Source: Candidatus Fimousia stercorigallinarum (GTDB taxonomy: Bacteria; Bacillota; Clostridia; Lachnospirales; Lachnospiraceae). From it: a stretch of DNA of 36,330 nt. Below, piece after piece: positions 1-7,136 of this stretch. A program made the position numbers and the translations under genes. Under the pieces are notes generated by a model. The model did no database searches, was not told where the DNA came from, and worked only from the letters and a program-made list of their open reading frames with translations. The DNA lies in contig DVKZ01000001.1 in the NCBI GenBank assembly GCA_018715775.1, positions 1 through 36,330 on the forward strand, in the 5' to 3' direction. Positions within the stretch are counted from its first letter, which is position 1. The number at the start of each line of letters is the position of its first letter.

Positions 1-49
1 CTACTCCTAAAACATCCATTACATCCTTGACATTGTAAATCTGCTTCAA
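1..49 (-). CDS. Excisionase-like small HTH protein (5' part only)
   Basis: Only the first 16 codons are inside the window; the gene runs off the left edge. Reading from a TTG at 49-47 behind a GAGGTGATGA ribosome binding site gives MKQIYNVKDVMDVLGV. This resembles the start of MerR-like helix-turn-helix domains (HTH_17) found in excisionases. The ATG and GTG just upstream run into a stop at once, so TTG is the only usable start. The position next to a Cro-like gene and an integrase supports a recombination directionality factor. The family call is inferred from a very short piece and could equally be another small DNA-binding protein. Confidence 0.5.
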   Translation of the reverse strand, partial: MKQIYNVKDVMDVLGV

Positions 50-64
50 ATCATCACCTCCATT

Positions 65-89
65 TTTATTCATTCATATACCTGCCACG
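65..89 (+). repeat. 25-bp direct repeat, copy 1
   Basis: A 25-base sequence here is repeated without mismatch at 986-1010 in the same orientation. This copy lies 15 bases upstream of the excisionase-like start and just after the Cro-like gene. It contains CATTCATTCATATACCTGCC. The role is unknown; integrase arm-type site or regulator site are the main options. Confidence 0.9.
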
Positions 90-93
90 GTAG

Positions 94-288
94 TTATTGT
101 TCCTGTAATTCTTTAATATTCACACCTAAGGCCTTCGCAATTATGCGACCCGTACGATCTGAACAGCTGCGACCGTTTTTTATGCCGTTTATCGTTGTCC
201 TAGAAAGTCCAGTTATTTCAGAAAATTTTTTCTGCGTCAAATCCCGCTTCAGTAAAGCAATCGCGAACTTCTCTCTATTGATCCTCAT
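94..288 (-). CDS. Cro-like XRE-family HTH regulator (64 aa)
   Basis: A 64-residue protein starting MRINREKFAIALLKRDLTQK that is nearly all one Cro/CI helix-turn-helix domain. The recognition part is around LTQKKFSEITGLSRTTING (residues 17-35). The start at 288 follows a GGGGGTGAGAGG ribosome binding site. The open frame continues upstream to 615 but would read through the operator region and the opposite gene. A promoter (-10 at 325-330, -35 at 348-353) drives it leftward, towards the excisionase-like gene. By analogy with phage and ICE switches it probably opposes the divergent CI-like repressor; that role is inferred. Confidence 0.8.
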   Translation of the reverse strand: MRINREKFAIALLKRDLTQKKFSEITGLSRTTINGIKNGRSCSDRTGRIIAKALGVNIKELQEQ

Positions 289-303
289 CCTCTCACCCCC
301 CTT

Positions 304-320
304 ACAAACATTTTGTTTGT
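304..320. promoter_or_regulatory. Operator 1 of the divergent regulator switch
   Basis: Perfect palindrome ACAAACATTTTGTTTGT: 7-base arms with a TTT centre. It sits at the predicted start of transcription of the leftward Cro-like gene. First of three copies spaced exactly 29 bp apart (304, 333, 362). Confidence 0.8.
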
Positions 321-324
321 ATTC

Positions 325-353
325 ATAATAACACAATCTTTTTGTTTGTTCAA
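325..353 (-). promoter_or_regulatory. Promoter of the Cro-like gene
   Basis: On the minus strand, -35 TTGAAC (353-348) and -10 TATTAT (330-325) are separated by 17 bp. Operator 2 covers the spacer and part of the -35, so binding there should block this promoter. Confidence 0.7.
333..349. promoter_or_regulatory. Operator 2 of the divergent regulator switch
   Basis: Imperfect copy of the palindrome. The right arm TGTTTGT (343-349) is perfect and the left arm ACAATCT matches 5 of 7. It overlaps the -35 and spacer of the leftward promoter. Confidence 0.7.
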
Positions 354-361
354 TACTTTTC

Positions 362-378
362 ACAAACTTTATGTTTGT
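362..378. promoter_or_regulatory. Operator 3 of the divergent regulator switch
   Basis: Copy with left arm ACAAACT (6 of 7) and perfect right arm TGTTTGT. It overlaps the -35 of the rightward promoter, so occupancy should repress the CI-like gene, or activate it if contact with RNA polymerase is productive. Confidence 0.75.
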
Positions 379-403
379 ATTTTGTCCGTGCACATGATAT
401 AAT
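375..403 (+). promoter_or_regulatory. Promoter of the CI-like gene
   Basis: -35 TTGTAT (375-380) and -10 TATAAT (398-403) with a 17-bp spacer and an extended TG motif at 395-396. The gene starts at 422 behind GAGGTGATAGT. Confidence 0.75.
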
Positions 404-421
404 TTATATAGAGGTGATAGT

Positions 422-934
422 ATGAGTTTCAAGGATCGGCTAAAAAGCGCCAGAAAAAGAGCCGGATACACGCAGGCCAAACTTGCCGAAAAAACAGGTC
501 TTGCGACTGGCACAATACAAATGTATGAACTTGGTTCGAGGAAACCTACAATAAAAACCTTGGCTAAAATAGCTAAGGCGTTAGATGTGGGATATTCATT
601 TACTAAAGACGGCAATCCATATTTTTATACTTTTGTAGACACAATTGAGCCTTTGGATAGCAAAAATAATATATTTAATGAAGAACAATGGTTAGATGCT
701 AAGAATGATAGTGGAATGAGCATAAAAACTTTTGAAATAAAAGAAAAGAGCGGGAAAATATTCAATCCCGACACAAACACTTATGATAACCACACCGAAA
801 AGGTTATTGATTTAACTGACGAGGCAAAGCTTATTGATAGCTATAATAGTCTAAACAAAATAGGAAAAAGGGAAGCGATCAAAAGAATTGAAGAGATGTT
901 ATACGTTCCCGAATATCAAACAGATGACAATTAG
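422..934 (+). CDS. CI-like XRE-family repressor (170 aa)
   Basis: The N-terminal 60 residues form a standard Cro/CI helix-turn-helix (GYTQAKLAEKTGLATGTIQM, recognition helix about 26-40). The remaining 110 residues are polar and match no domain I can name; there is no Ser-Lys peptidase signature of LexA/CI type. The length fits repressors of conjugative or phage-like elements. The ribosome binding site GAGGTGATAG lies just before ATG 422. It is divergent from the Cro-like gene and co-directional with the integrase 100 bp downstream. Likely role: keep the element quiescent by binding the three operators at 304-378. Relief of repression without an S24-type protease domain would need another mechanism, such as a separate antirepressor or peptidase. 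Confidence 0.85.
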   Translation: MSFKDRLKSARKRAGYTQAKLAEKTGLATGTIQMYELGSRKPTIKTLAKIAKALDVGYSFTKDGNPYFYTFVDTIEPLDSKNNIFNEEQWLDAKNDSGMSIKTFEIKEKSGKIFNPDTNTYDNHTEKVIDLTDEAKLIDSYNSLNKIGKREAIKRIEEMLYVPEYQTDDN

Positions 935-985
935 ATAGTCCAAAATCGGACACACCAAAACAGACAAAACAGGCTTAAAATATCA

Positions 986-1010
986 TTTATTCATTCATAT
1001 ACCTGCCACG
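986..1010 (+). repeat. 25-bp direct repeat, copy 2
   Basis: Identical to 65-89, same orientation. It lies 23 bases before the integrase start codon, between the CI-like stop and the integrase ribosome binding site. Recombination between the copies would remove 921 bp carrying both regulators; regulation or integrase arm binding is more likely. Confidence 0.9.
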
Positions 1011-1033
1011 AAAAGAATGAAAGGAATGATAAA

Positions 1034-2125
1034 ATGCCAACATATAAAGACAAGAAAACGGGTTTATGGTTCTGCAAATTTTACTATACAGACTATACAG
1101 GAAAAAGAAAACAGAAGAAAAAAATGGGATTTAAGCTTCAAAGAGAAGCAAAAGAATGGGAGCAGAATTTTCTGCAGTCAAAACAGGGTTCCATGGATAT
1201 GACCGTTCAGGCTTTTGCAGATATATATCTGGAAGATATGAGCAATCGGTTAAAGGAAATATCCGTAAAATCTATGAAAAACCGGATAGATAACTATGTT
1301 CTTCCATACTTTGGGAATACTCCAATGAATGAAGTTACACCAGTTATGGTCAGAAATTGGCAAAATGACATATCAAAAGCCGATGTAAAACGCGGTACTG
1401 GAAAACTAAAGCCAACATCTTTACGACTGATCGACTCAACATTGACTGGTTTATTTTCCTATGCCGTCAATTATTATGGTCTGTCCAGCAATCCATGTAA
1501 GCAAGCCGGAAATATCGGATCACTTAAGCCGGAAAAGGTGCAGTTTTGGACTTTGAAAGAATTCAAGAAGTTTATCTCGTGCATTCCAGCAGAAGATATT
1601 ACGAATATCACTATCTTTACCACGCTGTTTTATACCGGTATCCGCGTAAGTGAATTATTGGCCCTAACGCCGGCAGATATTGATATAACCAATCATCATA
1701 TCAGCATTACGAAAAACTACCATCGAATGAACAGAAGAGACGTGATTACGCCACCTAAGACTAAGAAAAGCATTCGGTCAATATCAATACCGCCATTTTT
1801 GGTCAAATTGCTAAAATCCTACATGGGGCATTTATATGAACCTGATCAGGATCAGCGGATATTTACCTGCACAAACAGAACTATACTCAATTATCTAAAA
1901 AAGTATGCTGATCTGGCAGGAAATAAGCAGATAAAGGTTCATGATCTAAGGCATTCTCATGCCAGTATGCTGATCGAGATGGGCTTCTCCCCGCTGATGA
2001 TCGCAGAAAGATTAGGACATGAAGACGTGAGTACAACGCTGAACCGATATAGCCATTTATACCCCAGCAAACAACAAGAAGTAAGCACAAAATTAGAAGA
2101 AAATAAAATTATAGTACCTTTTTAG
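1034..2125 (+). CDS. Tyrosine recombinase / integrase (363 aa)
   Basis: Integrase of the phage/Tn916 type that catalyses site-specific insertion and excision of the element. Three parts are visible: a lysine-rich N-terminal arm-binding domain (about 1-50, MPTYKDKKTGLWFCKFYYTD), a SAM-like core-binding domain (about 55-150) and a C-terminal catalytic domain. The catalytic set is complete: R204 (TGIRVSELLAL), K244 region, H303-x-x-R306 (HDLRH), H329 (RLGHEDVSTTLNRY) and nucleophile Y339. ATG 1034 follows AAAGGA with 8 bases between. The length is normal for the family. It is the last gene of the element, 300 bp from chromosomal trmL, with a terminator directly after it. No sign of decay. Confidence 0.95.
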   Translation: MPTYKDKKTGLWFCKFYYTDYTGKRKQKKKMGFKLQREAKEWEQNFLQSKQGSMDMTVQAFADIYLEDMSNRLKEISVKSMKNRIDNYVLPYFGNTPMNEVTPVMVRNWQNDISKADVKRGTGKLKPTSLRLIDSTLTGLFSYAVNYYGLSSNPCKQAGNIGSLKPEKVQFWTLKEFKKFISCIPAEDITNITIFTTLFYTGIRVSELLALTPADIDITNHHISITKNYHRMNRRDVITPPKTKKSIRSISIPPFLVKLLKSYMGHLYEPDQDQRIFTCTNRTILNYLKKYADLAGNKQIKVHDLRHSHASMLIEMGFSPLMIAERLGHEDVSTTLNRYSHLYPSKQQEVSTKLEENKIIVPF

Positions 2126-2140
2126 TACTTTGAGAACAGA

Positions 2141-2186
2141 AAAAACCCCCAGAAACCGCTCAACCAAAGCATTCCTGGGGACTTTT
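2141..2186 (+). terminator. Terminator after the integrase
   Basis: Stem CCCCAG (2147-2152) with CTGGGG (2175-2180), a 22-base loop, flanked by an A-run and followed by CTTTTT. Located 15 bases after the integrase stop. Confidence 0.7.
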
Positions 2187-2216
2187 TCAAATATAAAACA
2201 CTAATAAGAAAAAACG

Positions 2217-2315
2217 GGTATACCCTAAAAGTGAATGTGCAAATGACACACACTATCAGATATACAATAGCCTGTGACTCGGTGACTTATAAAAATGAAA
2301 GTGTGTGTTAGGGGT
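2217..2315. repeat. Inverted-repeat-rich segment at the element end
   Basis: Non-coding stretch with the palindrome GGGTATACCC (2217-2226). CCCTAA (2223-2228) pairs with TTAGGG (2308-2313), and ACACACACT (2245-2253 region) pairs with AGTGTGTGT (2300-2308). There is also a tandem GTGACT pair at 2274-2287. Arrays like this near an attachment site can bind integrase or excisionase. That is inference from position. Confidence 0.45.
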
Positions 2316-2414
2316 TTTTCCGAATCACTTGCTACATAGTCATTTTATAATATGACTTCTCGTTTGTCAATCATTAATGCTAAACATATTTCCCTTTTTA
2401 TCTATTGATTTTTT

Positions 2415-2438
2415 CTATGAATTAATCACCATTCATAG
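2415..2438. other. Candidate integrase core attachment site at the trmL 3' end
   Basis: CTATGAAT (2415-2422) and ATTCATAG (2431-2438) form a perfect inverted repeat with an 8-bp centre. The centre contains the trmL stop codon (2426-2428). Two inverted arms of 7-9 bp around a 6-8 bp overlap is the usual shape of a tyrosine-recombinase core site. The integrase gene ends 290 bp away. The other element end is outside the window, so the duplicated core cannot be checked here. Confidence 0.4.
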
Positions 2439-2917
2439 TGATGAAGCTGACCTTCCATCTGAAAATGACTGAAATTCTGCTGACGAAGCGCTTCATAAGT
2501 AACGATTGCCACAGAATTTGACAAATTCAAAGAGCGTATTTCCGGCAGCATCGGAATCCGGATGCAGTTTTCCTTATTCTCCAATAAGATTTCTTCCGGT
2601 ATGCCCGCGCTTTCTTTTCCAAACATGATATAACACCCATCTTCATACTGAACATCGGTATACGTCTGTTTGGATTTCGTTGTTGCCATATAAATCTTTG
2701 CACCGGGATTTTTCTCCAGAAAGTCCTCATAATTCAAATAAATACGGACATCTAATTTATCCCAGTAATCAAGTCCTGCTCTTTTAATTGTTTTATCATT
2801 GATCCGAAACCCGAGCGGCTCGATCAGATGGAGGACGGAACCTGTCGCTACACAGGTCCGCCCGATATTTCCTGTATTGGCCGGCATTTCCGGCTCATGT
2901 AAAACAATATTTAACAT
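2426..2917 (-). CDS. trmL: tRNA (cytidine/uridine-34 2'-O)-methyltransferase TrmL
   Basis: SPOUT-class (SpoU/TrmH) methyltransferase that 2'-O-methylates the wobble base of leucine tRNAs, using S-adenosylmethionine. The 163-residue minimal length is typical. All three hallmark blocks are present: PANTGNIGRTC (residues 12-22), FGKESAGIPEE around 99-109, and the knot-forming IPMLPEIRSLNLSNSVAIV with YEALRQQ near the C terminus. It starts 1 base after the aminotransferase stop and is the last gene of the nine-gene operon. The 3' end carries the candidate attachment core of the neighbouring element, and the reading frame is intact there. In B. subtilis the orthologue is called cspR. Confidence 0.93.
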   Translation of the reverse strand: MLNIVLHEPEMPANTGNIGRTCVATGSVLHLIEPLGFRINDKTIKRAGLDYWDKLDVRIYLNYEDFLEKNPGAKIYMATTKSKQTYTDVQYEDGCYIMFGKESAGIPEEILLENKENCIRIPMLPEIRSLNLSNSVAIVTYEALRQQNFSHFQMEGQLHHYEW

Positions 2918-2918
2918 G

Positions 2919-4088
2919 CTATCTCTTCTCTCTTAATCTCGTAATAAAACGTTCGATTCTCTGCAGCGCTTCTTTTAACTCCTGGATCGAATATGCATAA
3001 GATATACGGATAAAGCCTTCCCCGCATTTGCCAAATGCACTTCCCGGTACTACAGCAAGCTGCTCTTCTTCCAGAAGTTTCATGGCAAAGTCATCCGAAC
3101 TCATTCCAAATTCTCTGATCGAAGGAAACATATAAAATGCCCCTTTTGCTTCAAAACAATCCAGTTTCATCCGCTCAAAGGCCTTTAACAGATAACGGCG
3201 GCGCTGATTATATGCTTCACGCATCTCATCCACTTCATCGTCACAATCCGTCAATGCCTGGATTGCCGCATACTGACTCACCGTAGGAGCTGCCATGATC
3301 GCAAACTGATGGATCTTTACCATCTGACGCATGATTTCTCTCGGTGCAAGCGCGTATCCAAGCCTCCATCCGGTCATGGCAAATGTTTTTGAAAATCCAC
3401 TGATCACAATACTTCTTTCCTTCATATCCGGAAAGGCCGCAATGCTGTAATGACTGCTTCCGTAAGTAAGTTCCGAATAGATTTCATCCGACACAACAAG
3501 AATATCTTTTTCTTTTATGTAATCCGCTATCGGTTCTAATTCTTCTTTTGTCATGATCGCACCGGTCGGATTATTCGGGAAACACATAATAATTGCTTTT
3601 GTCTTGTCAGTAACCACAGAATCTAATGCTTCAACTGTTAGTTTAAACTCGGTATCCACGCTCAAATTCAAGTAAACCGGCGTTCCTCCTGCCAGAATCA
3701 CACAAGGTGCATACGATACGAAGCACGGCTGTACAATGACAACCTCATCTCCCGGATTCAGGATCGAACGAAAGGCAATATCAATTGCTTCACTTCCGCC
3801 AATCGTGATCACGCATTCTTTCATATCATAATGAAGATCATATTTTTTTGCTGCATAATCACAGACAGCCTGCCGGAGCTCCGAAAGACCGGCGTTCGAC
3901 GTATAGAACGTTCTTCCTCTTTCCAGTGAATAAATGGCTTCTTCCCGAATCTTCCATGGTGTATCAAAATCCGGTTCTCCTACACCAAGGGAGATCGCTT
4001 CCGGCATTTCACTTACAATATCAAAAAATTTACGGATTCCAGATGGTGCAATATTTACGATTTTATCTGATAAAACGTCCTTTCTCAT
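2919..4088 (-). CDS. PLP-dependent class I/II aminotransferase (389 aa)
   Basis: Fold-type I aminotransferase of the AspC/PatA group, cytoplasmic. Visible landmarks: substrate-binding GVGEPDFDTP near residue 35, N173 in PNNPTG, D201 in the DEIYSELTYG block that contacts the pyridine nitrogen, and the Schiff-base lysine K234 in GFSKTFAMTGWRLGY. The C-terminal arginine that binds the substrate carboxylate is in GEGFIRISYAYS. The length is standard. The start overlaps the stop of the Lrp-type gene by one base, so translation is probably coupled. The amino acid substrate cannot be told from sequence; pairing with an Lrp/AsnC regulator suggests the amino acid sensed is related to the substrate, which is inference. 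Confidence 0.93.
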   Translation of the reverse strand: MRKDVLSDKIVNIAPSGIRKFFDIVSEMPEAISLGVGEPDFDTPWKIREEAIYSLERGRTFYTSNAGLSELRQAVCDYAAKKYDLHYDMKECVITIGGSEAIDIAFRSILNPGDEVVIVQPCFVSYAPCVILAGGTPVYLNLSVDTEFKLTVEALDSVVTDKTKAIIMCFPNNPTGAIMTKEELEPIADYIKEKDILVVSDEIYSELTYGSSHYSIAAFPDMKERSIVISGFSKTFAMTGWRLGYALAPREIMRQMVKIHQFAIMAAPTVSQYAAIQALTDCDDEVDEMREAYNQRRRYLLKAFERMKLDCFEAKGAFYMFPSIREFGMSSDDFAMKLLEEEQLAVVPGSAFGKCGEGFIRISYAYSIQELKEALQRIERFITRLREKR

Positions 4089-4576
4089 TACGGAGTCACC
4101 ACCATTCGTCTGTCAGCTGGTTCAGTCAGCACTTTACCATGCTCTTTGTATTTCTTTAATACGAAATGTGTTGTCGTACCAATGACTGCATCGATCACAG
4201 CCAGACGATTAGAGGTAAAATATGAGATCTCTTTTAATGTCTTTCCTTCCAGAATGACCATCAGATCGTAGGTACCGGACATCAGATATACGGTTTTTAC
4301 TTCCGGATAATTATAGATTCGTTCTGCGATCTTATCAAATCCGTAGCTTCTTTGAGGAGTCAGACGGACTTCGATCATTGCGGTAACACGCTCATCCACA
4401 TCAACTTTGTCCCAGTTGATCAAAGTTGTATAGCCGCAGATAATATGTTCTTCTTCCATCTCTGCAACTGTTTTTTTAATTGTTTCAAGATCTGTATCGA
4501 GCATATCTGCCATATCCTGAAAATCAATTCTTCCGTTTTTATCCATTAATTTCAAAATTTCATTTCTTAAATTCAT
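4088..4576 (-). CDS. Lrp/AsnC-family transcriptional regulator (162 aa)
   Basis: N-terminal winged-helix part (about 1-55, MNLRNEILKLMDKNGRIDFQ) followed by a RAM/AsnC ligand-binding domain (about 65-140, VTAMIEVRLTPQRSYGFDKI). These proteins form octamers or dimers and sense amino acids. The frame extends 16 codons further upstream, but ATG 4576 directly follows AAGGAGAACGGT and gives the family start. The HTH is somewhat divergent. It lies 25 bp after the AIR-synthase-like gene and overlaps the aminotransferase start. It probably regulates its own operon or amino acid use. Confidence 0.9.
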   Translation of the reverse strand: MNLRNEILKLMDKNGRIDFQDMADMLDTDLETIKKTVAEMEEEHIICGYTTLINWDKVDVDERVTAMIEVRLTPQRSYGFDKIAERIYNYPEVKTVYLMSGTYDLMVILEGKTLKEISYFTSNRLAVIDAVIGTTTHFVLKKYKEHGKVLTEPADRRMVVTP

Positions 4577-4601
4577 ACCGTTCTCCTTCCCATTTATGCT
4601 T

Positions 4602-5582
4602 TTATAAAACTTTATATATTTCATCTGATTTCGGAGGCTCTAAAAAACCTTCCTCATCTTCACGCACTATGATTTTCTTCTGATCTTTTGTTGTTTTTCC
4701 TATCACACTTGCCGGCACGCCGGCGGCCTTGAAGACCTCCGCCAATTCGTAACCCTTATCTGCCGTGATCAAAAGACTTCCTCCGGAAAACAAGCGGTAT
4801 GGATTAAGATCATAAAATTCGCAGATCTCTACCGTCTCCTGCCTGATCGGAATTTTCTCTAAAACTACCCTCATACCGATACCGGCTGCGGAAGTAAGTT
4901 CCCAAAGTGCTCCATAAATCCCGCCTTTTCGGGCGTCATGCATAGCGCTGATCCCAAACTCTGCAGCGATCTTCGCTTCTCGGAAAACAGAGATTCCCCG
5001 AATCATTTCTTTTGCCTGGGAAATAAAGTCGCTGCTATAGTGTGTGAGCAGTTCTTCTTCTTTTGCCCTCGCGATCAGAGCCGTTCCCTCCATCGCCCCA
5101 TACTTCGTCATTACAAGATCCTGCCCCGGTCTGGCATATTTCGCCAGATATAAGTGCTCCGGAGCAATTCCGATCCCTGTCATCGTAACGATTGGTTTAC
5201 TGACGGCCGCTGTATTTTCCGTATGACCGCCCAATATGGCAATAGAATAGTCATTGCAGGCTCTTTGCATATCCCGTATCATCTGCTTTAACTGCTGTTC
5301 TCCGACATCCAATGGTATCATAATAGATGGAAGGACTGCAACAGGATCGGCTCCTGATGCCGCCAGATTATTTACGGCTGTATGAACAGCACGTGAACCG
5401 ATATCTTCGATATCGCCGATCACCGGATTGACCGTACAGGTGCATAGCTGATGAGGCGGCAGATCCAATACGCCGCTGTCACCTCCGATTCCGGGTCCTT
5501 CTACAACCATTCCTTTATTCTGTTTTATCAATTTCAGAATCGAACGCTTTAATACGGATTCCGGAACTTTTCCCTGCTTCAT
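4602..5582 (-). CDS. AIR-synthase/HypE-like ATP-binding protein (326 aa)
   Basis: Belongs to the AIR synthase-related superfamily (PurM, HypE, SelD, ThiL), whose members bind ATP at a dimer interface. Visible blocks: glycine-rich GPGIGGDSGVLDL (29-41), PVIGDIEDIGSRAVHTAVNN (53-72) and NLAASGADP (72-80), plus GGHTEN and MHDARKGGIYGALWE in the second half. HypE ends in a cysteine (PRIC) that carries the thiocarboxamide; this protein ends SDEIYKVL with no cysteine, so it is unlikely to be a canonical HypE. No hyp, hydrogenase, pur or sel genes are nearby. Start ATG 5582 follows CAGGTGAAAAC. The reaction is unknown. It sits between VanW and Lrp genes in the operon. Confidence 0.8.
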   Translation of the reverse strand: MKQGKVPESVLKRSILKLIKQNKGMVVEGPGIGGDSGVLDLPPHQLCTCTVNPVIGDIEDIGSRAVHTAVNNLAASGADPVAVLPSIMIPLDVGEQQLKQMIRDMQRACNDYSIAILGGHTENTAAVSKPIVTMTGIGIAPEHLYLAKYARPGQDLVMTKYGAMEGTALIARAKEEELLTHYSSDFISQAKEMIRGISVFREAKIAAEFGISAMHDARKGGIYGALWELTSAAGIGMRVVLEKIPIRQETVEICEFYDLNPYRLFSGGSLLITADKGYELAEVFKAAGVPASVIGKTTKDQKKIIVREDEEGFLEPPKSDEIYKVL

Positions 5583-5600
5583 GTTTTCACCTGCTGTCTG

Positions 5601-7106
5601 TTATTCTTCTTCTGTACTTTTTGATGTATTCACGTCGTTTTTCTGAGTCGTTGTCTGTTTGCTCGCCTCTGTTGTCGCTGCCGTTGTTGCAGTTGTCTGT
5701 TTACCTGCTTCTGTTGTTGAAGCATCGGTCTTTTCTGTCGTCTCTTTCTTTTCTTCTTGCTTTTTCGTTCCAACAGCTACTGTTGTTGGAGTAGCGTTAT
5801 ACGTACTGCTGTTTACTTTTGTTCTCTCTGTTTCTTTTCCATCAACGTAAACGATTTTCCAAAGCTCTGCAACATAGCCGGTTGTTCCGTATTCTCTTAC
5901 AACCGTCTTACCTTCTTCTAGTGTCGAATCCTTTACCTCTACCTTGCTCGGCGATTTTACGGAAATTGTCTTAGACTGGAATTCAATTGTACGGTTTTCA
6001 TCCCTTGTTTCCTTGCCGTAGATCGTAAAAGCAATTGTTCCGCCGCCGGCTTTTCCTTCTATATAAATCGGGGTATCTGTATTATTTTCAAACTTCAGGT
6101 CTTTTGTCGTACCTGCAATCGCTGCATCAGCAGATAACGGTACATAGTGAACCGTCATGGAATGATTGAATCGCTCTGTAACATTCAATTCCGCTCTTAT
6201 CACCGCATTATATAAAGTTGTGGATACCTGACAGATTCCTCCGCCATAAGTTTCTACCACCTTACCACTTGCATAAGAAGGTGCTGTATAATAACCGTTA
6301 TCTGCGGTAAATGGCTGTACTAATTTATAGACAGACAAGGATTCTCCCGGATAAAGAGTAGTTCCATCGATCAATTCACATCCTCTTTCGACATTCATTC
6401 TTCGATTAGAAGAAGAGGACGCATAAGAAGTAGAATACGTACCCAGCACATCTTTTACTTCTTTTAAATCATCTGCCGTATATTTCGGTTTTTCTTCTTC
6501 TACACTGACTTCAATGGACATGGCCTTTTTATCCCAGGCGGATACATGATCACAAACTGCTTTTACAGACTCATCATATTCAATCTGCTGTCCGGACTTT
6601 GCATCAATAACCTCGAATTCTCCATTCTTTCTTTCTAATGATGCATTCTGCATTTTTATGATCAGTTTTTTCTCATAAGTCTCCAGCAGACTTTTCGCCT
6701 GTTCTTCTGTAATCGTTGTCTCCAGATTGATCACATCATTTGACTTCTTTAACTTACAGATTTCAATAAATCTGGAGAACAGATTTCCGTCTCTGCCCGC
6801 TCCATACGCATCTTCGACTGCTTTTTCGCCATTAAACTCAATTCCTGCTTTTTCCGCAGAGATGGATTTAGACTTTTCACCTGCTTTTAAAGTAATCTTC
6901 ACATCTTTGGTTTCTTCTATATAAGTATCAATTGCCTTTTTTGCTTCTGCCTGTGTCATTCCGCCAACATAGACTGTATCAATGTATACATTATCTAAAA
7001 TTTTATCTCCGCTGGAAGCAGAGCGCACAACCCCAAACATCCCTGCAACCATAATGACAACAAAAATTACAATTGGTGCAATGATCATTTTTTTATGCTG
7101 TTTCAT
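5601..7106 (-). CDS. VanW-domain membrane-anchored protein (501 aa)
   Basis: Residues about 8-28 form one N-terminal membrane segment (MIIAPIVIFVVIMVAGMFGV), placing the rest outside the cell. Then comes a repeat of putative peptidoglycan-binding units (YIDTVYVGGMTQAEAKKAID and the later ITEEQAKSLLETYEKK). The VanW domain covers about 235-365 (GGGICQVSTTLYNAVIRAEL). A G5-like beta domain follows, then a 50-residue Thr/Lys/Glu-rich low-complexity tail. ATG 7106 is preferred over the ATG at 7115: AAGGAG ends only one base before the latter and 10 before the former. The function of VanW is unknown; cell-envelope work is inferred from topology. Confidence 0.88.
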   Translation of the reverse strand: MKQHKKMIIAPIVIFVVIMVAGMFGVVRSASSGDKILDNVYIDTVYVGGMTQAEAKKAIDTYIEETKDVKITLKAGEKSKSISAEKAGIEFNGEKAVEDAYGAGRDGNLFSRFIEICKLKKSNDVINLETTITEEQAKSLLETYEKKLIIKMQNASLERKNGEFEVIDAKSGQQIEYDESVKAVCDHVSAWDKKAMSIEVSVEEEKPKYTADDLKEVKDVLGTYSTSYASSSSNRRMNVERGCELIDGTTLYPGESLSVYKLVQPFTADNGYYTAPSYASGKVVETYGGGICQVSTTLYNAVIRAELNVTERFNHSMTVHYVPLSADAAIAGTTKDLKFENNTDTPIYIEGKAGGGTIAFTIYGKETRDENRTIEFQSKTISVKSPSKVEVKDSTLEEGKTVVREYGTTGYVAELWKIVYVDGKETERTKVNSSTYNATPTTVAVGTKKQEEKKETTEKTDASTTEAGKQTTATTAATTEASKQTTTQKNDVNTSKSTEEE

Positions 7107-7136
7107 AATTCCCATACTCCTTTTTTATCCCTTTAT

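Noticed and set aside
289..615. Upstream extension of the Cro-like frame to 615, giving a 173-residue protein
   Set aside because: It would translate through the operator/promoter region and antisense to the CI-like gene; the added residues look unlike any domain, and a good ribosome binding site marks the start at 288.
2415..2438. Stem-loop over the trmL stop as a terminator of the long operon
   Set aside because: On the minus strand an A-run, not a U-run, follows the stem, so it does not fit intrinsic termination; an attachment core is the better reading.
4602..5582. Annotating the AIR-synthase-like gene as hypE
   Set aside because: No C-terminal cysteine, no hyp or hydrogenase neighbours.
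5601..5780. Thr/Lys-rich tail of the VanW protein as a tandem DNA repeat
   Set aside because: Low-complexity codons (ACA/ACT/GAA) but no regular repeat unit.
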